Shown one piece after another: positions 5,454 to 7,794 of a stretch of DNA of 7,794 bases. The stretch is from CAZSWR01 sp964610885 (GTDB taxonomy: Bacteria > Bacteroidota > Ignavibacteria > Kapaibacteriales > UBA2268), in contig CAZSWR010000121.1 of assembly GCA_964610885.1 (NCBI GenBank), positions 1-7,794 on the forward strand. The letters are read 5' to 3'. Below the pieces are notes generated by a model that worked only from the letters and a program-made list of their open reading frames with translations, did not search any database and was not told the DNA's origin. Both the position numbers and the translations under genes were made by a program. Positions within the stretch are counted from its first letter, which is position 1. Every line of letters begins with the position of its first letter.

Positions 5454-5556
5454 CCCTCATCCCCAGCCCTTCTCCCGACGGGAGAAGGGAGTAAGAAAAC
5501 GTTTTTTTAGAAGTCCCTCGTCGCCCTTTGGGAGAAAGGGATTTAGGGATTGAGGG
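5454..5556. repeat. Inverted pair of GC-rich palindromic repeats, about 103 bp
   Basis: The left copy is CCCTCATCCCCAG followed by an 11-bp hairpin, CCCTTCTCCCG-A-CGGGAGAAGGG (5467-5489). The right copy, read on the other strand, is CCCTCAATCCC, TAAATCCC, TTTCTCCCAAAGGG (5556-5524). The two are related and face each other, so the whole unit can fold into a long cruciform. It is bounded by CCCTCA and TGAGGG, like a small non-autonomous element. The first hairpin may help end the hydrolase transcript. Confidence 0.65.
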
Positions 5557-5601
5557 TTTTTCTAACGAACTTTTTGGGTTTATTATATTAGAAATCACAC
5601 A

Positions 5602-6243
5602 ATGACAAGAGTTAAAATCTGTTGCATATCGTCGATCGTCGAAGCCAGAATGGCCGTTGAATTCGGGGCAAATGCGCTTGGCTTGGTCGGGAGGATGCCC
5701 AGCGGGCCAGGCGTAATCGATGACGATACAATTCATTCGATACGCGAAGCCGTCCCGCCCGGCGTGTCCACTTTCCTCCTGACGAGCGAAATGCAGCCGG
5801 ATGGAATTATTGCGCACCACAACCGGACTCGGACGGACACGATTCAAATTGTCGATAGGCTCCTGCCCGAGGCTCGCTCCGAACTCCGGCAGCGTTTGCC
5901 GGGAATCAGGCTGGTGCAGGTGGTGCACGTAATCGACGAATCATCGGTCGAGGAGGCGTTAATTGCCGAGCAGTTTTCGTCGGCTATTCTGTTGGACAGC
6001 GGGAATCCGGCGCTGCCCGTCAAAGAGCTTGGCGGCACAGGCCGCGCCCACGATTGGAAACTTTCGCTCAAGATACGGGAGCAGGTGCGTGTCCCGGTTT
6101 TCCTCGCCGGAGGATTAAACCCGAAGAATATACGCGAAGCCATCGAAATAGTCCAACCTTTCGGCGTCGATATATGCTCCGGCGTGCGCACAAACGGCAA
6201 ACTCGATCCGCAAAAGCTCGAAGAATTTTTCAGTTCGATTTAG
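5602..6243 (+). CDS. Phosphoribosylanthranilate isomerase (TrpF) family protein, divergent subgroup
   Basis: This 213-residue (beta/alpha)8-barrel protein has the length of TrpF, which isomerises phosphoribosylanthranilate in tryptophan synthesis. TrpF catalytic positions are kept: Cys7 in VKICCIS (general base) and Asp132 in AILLDSG (general acid). Phosphate-binding motifs GGTGRAHDW (144-152), LAGGLNP (168-174) and GVDICSGVR (188-196) are intact. However, the usual VKICGLT reads VKICCIS, and the substrate-gripping 'SPRxI' loop after strand 2 reads MPSGPGVI (32-39). The arginine that contacts the anthranilate carboxylate is therefore missing. I recall close matches annotated as TrpF paralogs outside trp operons; no trp gene is adjacent here. 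It may still be a TrpF or act on another phosphoribosyl-type substrate. There is no SD before the ATG, which is common in FCB bacteria. Confidence 0.88.
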   Translation: MTRVKICCISSIVEARMAVEFGANALGLVGRMPSGPGVIDDDTIHSIREAVPPGVSTFLLTSEMQPDGIIAHHNRTRTDTIQIVDRLLPEARSELRQRLPGIRLVQVVHVIDESSVEEALIAEQFSSAILLDSGNPALPVKELGGTGRAHDWKLSLKIREQVRVPVFLAGGLNPKNIREAIEIVQPFGVDICSGVRTNGKLDPQKLEEFFSSI

Positions 6244-6490
6244 AACCGATATTTGATTAGCTGATTAGTTAATGTGATAATGTGATGATGTGATGATGTG
6301 ATGATGTGATGATTGTCTGAACTGTGATTAATATGATTCGTCTGATTTTTGTGATTGATTCATTTAAGATATAGAACGAAATATACTCATCCGATGACTA
6401 TAGGAATATACATTCGAAATCGACTCAAATATTTGGCTGTCATCGTATGAGTTGCCGACGCAAGTGAATTGGCCGGCAGAATTGGAATAT
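6244..6490. other. Low-complexity gap with octamer array and an inverted repeat
   Basis: The sequence after the TrpF-like gene is rich in GATT/TGAT words. It includes the octamer array (6273-6312) and then a stretch, CTGAACTGTGATTAATATG and onward to about 6360, of a type seen as dispersed intergenic repeats in FCB genomes (recall). The arms at 6386-6398 and 6439-6451 (CTCATCCGATGAC against GTCATCGTATGAG) pair at 12 of 13 positions around a 40-nt loop. No gene is supported. Confidence 0.5.
6273..6312. repeat. Tandem octamer array, TGTGATGA x5
   Basis: Five head-to-tail copies of TGTGATGA; the first has one change (TGTGATAA). It lies 30 bp after the TrpF-like stop codon, is non-coding, and is likely to vary in copy number by slippage. 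Confidence 0.85.
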
Positions 6491-6536
6491 ACAAAAGAAA
6501 AGGCCGCAGCACGAGGGGGATCGGGTTACGGCCAAA
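6491..6536 (-). terminator. Possible terminator of the sugar kinase gene
   Basis: On the minus strand GGCCG (6533-6529) and CGGCC (6506-6502) form a five-base-pair stem with a 22-nt loop, followed by TTTTCTTTTG. It begins about 30 nt past the kinase stop. The short stem and long loop make it weak. Confidence 0.35.
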
Positions 6537-6565
6537 GTAGCAGAGTTTTTTCAAAGGTGATCGCT

Positions 6566-7513
6566 TTAGTCCATTTCGTCCAACAAACGCTTGCCGATTG
6601 CAATACAGCCGTCCAAAGCCGTCCCGTGGGGTGTAATCAGTTGAAGGCGTTTGTGGTTTTTCACGCGCTCGAAGAGTAGGTTCGCCAGCAGTGTTTTGGC
6701 GTCAATAATTCCACCCATCAGCGCGACTGGGATGGTTTTGGTTGTAAAGTGTTTTTCCAGCACTTCGAGCAACTCCATAAGGTGGTACGAAGCGCGATTG
6801 ATTATCTCGAGGCAAACTTCGTCGCCCTCTTCGGCGCACTGCATCACGGCGGGCGAGAGCATATGGTATTCGAAAGCGCGTTCGGCGTATGCCTTGACGA
6901 TTGTGCGTGGTTTGTCCAAATCGATTTGCGGGAACATCTCGGCGAACACGTTCGTGAGCTTGGTCTTCTTGCCACGGCCGTCGATTGCTCGGACGATCGC
7001 TGTGATACCTTCGCGGCCGATCCATGCGCCGCTGCCTTCGTCGTCGAGTTCGATGCCCCAACCGCCGCAGCGTTCCATTTTCTCTTTGCCCACTTTGCAA
7101 ATGCCGATGGATCCCGTCCCGGCAATCATGATGATTCCATTGCCTCCGTCGAGGGCGCCCTCGAGGGCAAGTTCGGCATCGCTGATGACGAGCAAATCGT
7201 TCAATACCATTTTCTGGCCACGGGCAAGCGTTTTGAGCAGGTGCGTCGAACGCATTTTTTCCTCTTCGAGCCATACACCGGCCAGCCCGATGACGACAGC
7301 GTCAAGCTCGGCGCTATCGATGCCCGCCTGCGAACAAAGATCCGCAATGATATTTAATATTCTCTCGCACGATTCGCCGACGCCCACCGTGCCGATGCGC
7401 GTGGTTCCCGAATTCGATTGAGCAACAATTTTCTGATTTCTATAAAGAATGCCTCTTGTGCGAGTGCCTCCGCCGTCTATGCCGATTATTGTATAATCGC
7501 AATCCTGTACCAT
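6566..7513 (-). CDS. BadF/BadG-type ATPase-family sugar kinase, N-acetylglucosamine kinase-like
   Basis: This 315-residue cytoplasmic protein has the ASKHA fold and the length of NAGK-type kinases, which phosphorylate N-acetylglucosamine or related amino sugars with ATP. Visible motifs, in order: phosphate-1 loop IGIDGGGTRTRG (10-21); NDLLVISDAELAL (105-117), with the probable catalytic Asp112; phosphate-2 GTGSIG (132-137); GGWGIELDDEGSGAWIG (150-166); and the adenosine-side ALMGGI (264-269), then PHGTALDGC near the C-terminus. The absence of 2-hydroxyacyl-CoA dehydratase subunits nearby, and the short single-domain size, favour a sugar kinase over a dehydratase activator. The start is the ATG at 7513; there is no strong SD, only an A-rich stretch containing a 20-nt box also found upstream of the TonB-C gene. 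It is monocistronic. The family call is firm; the substrate (GlcNAc, glucosamine or a muropeptide-derived sugar) is inferred. Confidence 0.92.
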   Translation of the reverse strand: MVQDCDYTIIGIDGGGTRTRGILYRNQKIVAQSNSGTTRIGTVGVGESCERILNIIADLCSQAGIDSAELDAVVIGLAGVWLEEEKMRSTHLLKTLARGQKMVLNDLLVISDAELALEGALDGGNGIIMIAGTGSIGICKVGKEKMERCGGWGIELDDEGSGAWIGREGITAIVRAIDGRGKKTKLTNVFAEMFPQIDLDKPRTIVKAYAERAFEYHMLSPAVMQCAEEGDEVCLEIINRASYHLMELLEVLEKHFTTKTIPVALMGGIIDAKTLLANLLFERVKNHKRLQLITPHGTALDGCIAIGKRLLDEMD

Positions 7514-7529
7514 AATTTTCCGTTTTAAT
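7510..7529 (-). promoter_or_regulatory. A-rich 20-nt box over the kinase start, shared with the TonB-C gene leader
   Basis: ATTAAAACGGAAAATTATGG includes the kinase ATG. The same box with one change (ATTAAAACTGAAAATTATGG) lies at 4339-4320, just before the TonB-C gene start. A-rich leaders substitute for SD sequences in many FCB bacteria; a shared translational enhancer is the simplest reading. Confidence 0.4.
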
Positions 7530-7571
7530 TTTCAAAAACTCTGATTTATCATTCTCAATTATTATGCCATA

Positions 7572-7605
7572 AGCGCGCCAATTCGCGCTACAATGGCGAT
7601 TGCCA
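7572..7605. repeat. Two adjacent small hairpins upstream of the kinase gene
   Basis: AGCGCG-CCAATT-CGCGCT (7572-7589) and TGGC-GATT-GCCA (7594-7605) sit 59-92 bp upstream of the kinase start in otherwise AT-rich sequence. They could be operators or leader hairpins. Nothing else in 7514-7794 is clear, apart from the short ORF at 7692-7778. Confidence 0.4.
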
Positions 7606-7691
7606 GCCAAGAAGCATGATTCAATAAATATCAATAAAATTAGAATATTAGGGAAATGCTGTGGAATATTGGCCAATAAATATTTTTTATA

Positions 7692-7778
7692 ATGAAAAAA
7701 TCTTATGGCTTTACAGTTATTGAAATGGGTGGAAAGCTCCATATTGATACTTCAAGGGCAGTGCTAAGAGCCTGTTGA
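7692..7778 (+). CDS. Very short ORF with a type IV prepilin-like N-terminus (doubtful)
   Basis: This 28-codon frame begins MKKSYGFTVIEM, which matches the prepilin peptidase site of type IV pilins and pseudopilins (K-rich leader, G|FTxIE). The required hydrophobic helix does not follow: the next residues are GGKLHIDTSRAVLRAC and then TGA. There is no SD. It could be a decayed pilin gene start or coincidence. The sequence after it (GAGCCTGTTGAAATAG, 7768-7783) vaguely recalls insertion-sequence ends, but the window stops there. Confidence 0.2.
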   Translation: MKKSYGFTVIEMGGKLHIDTSRAVLRAC

Positions 7779-7794
7779 AATAGTAAAAGATTAG

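Noticed and set aside
6273..6312. Octamer array considered as a CRISPR array
   Set aside because: The units are eight bases, contiguous and without spacers.
6452..6679. A 75-codon plus-strand frame (TTG start) running into the kinase 3' end
   Set aside because: More than a third overlaps the kinase antisense, there is no SD, and the product is not recognisable.
6651..7421. A 256-codon plus-strand frame opposite the sugar kinase
   Set aside because: Its serine/proline-rich composition mirrors the kinase codons, and the kinase motifs on the other strand are unambiguous.

Overview
The window looks like a chromosomal segment from a flagellated Gram-negative bacterium of the Bacteroidota/Chlorobiota/Ignavibacteriota (FCB) type. 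The reasons are two flagellin genes, signal peptides ending in an 'NAQ'-like site, a double TonB-C-domain periplasmic protein, a secreted protein whose C-terminus resembles a type IX secretion sorting domain, several genes without a Shine-Dalgarno (SD) sequence, and many GC-rich inverted repeats between genes. The phylum is an inference; no rRNA or other marker gene is present.

Layout, left to right. 1-760 (-): flagellin, cut by the left edge. 761-1451: a gap holding its sigma-28 promoter and leader plus an unexplained structured patch. 1452-2045 (+): secreted protein of unknown function. 2123-2159: terminator between convergent genes. 2214-3209 (-): complete second flagellin, about 90% identical in protein to the first. 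3210-3561: its long leader with two tandem sigma-28 promoters. 3562-4309 (-): signal-peptide protein with two TonB-C domains, the second broken by a one-base frameshift. 4310-4828: a gap with two palindromic repeats. 4829-5386 (+): isochorismatase-family cysteine hydrolase. 5387-5601: an inverted pair of GC-rich repeats. 5602-6243 (+): a TrpF-like (phosphoribosylanthranilate isomerase family) protein with altered substrate-site motifs. 6244-6565: octamer tandem repeat and low-complexity sequence. 6566-7513 (-): BadF/N-acetylglucosamine-kinase-family sugar kinase. 7514-7794: AT-rich leader region with small hairpins and a tiny pilin-like ORF.

The most interesting signal is in the flagellin leaders. 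Both mRNAs carry the same 18-nt box, a four-base-pair hairpin presenting GGA in its loop (the classic CsrA-site shape). The second half of that box is exactly complementary, over 9-10 bases, to codons 5-7 of the same flagellin message, so the SD and start codon would lie in the enclosed loop. The first 47 coding bases differ at one position between the paralogs, although synonymous sites diverge freely further in. This points to a conserved RNA switch, probably CsrA-dependent, coordinating two sigma-28-driven flagellin genes. The other genes look like independent housekeeping or accessory units; no operon links them.
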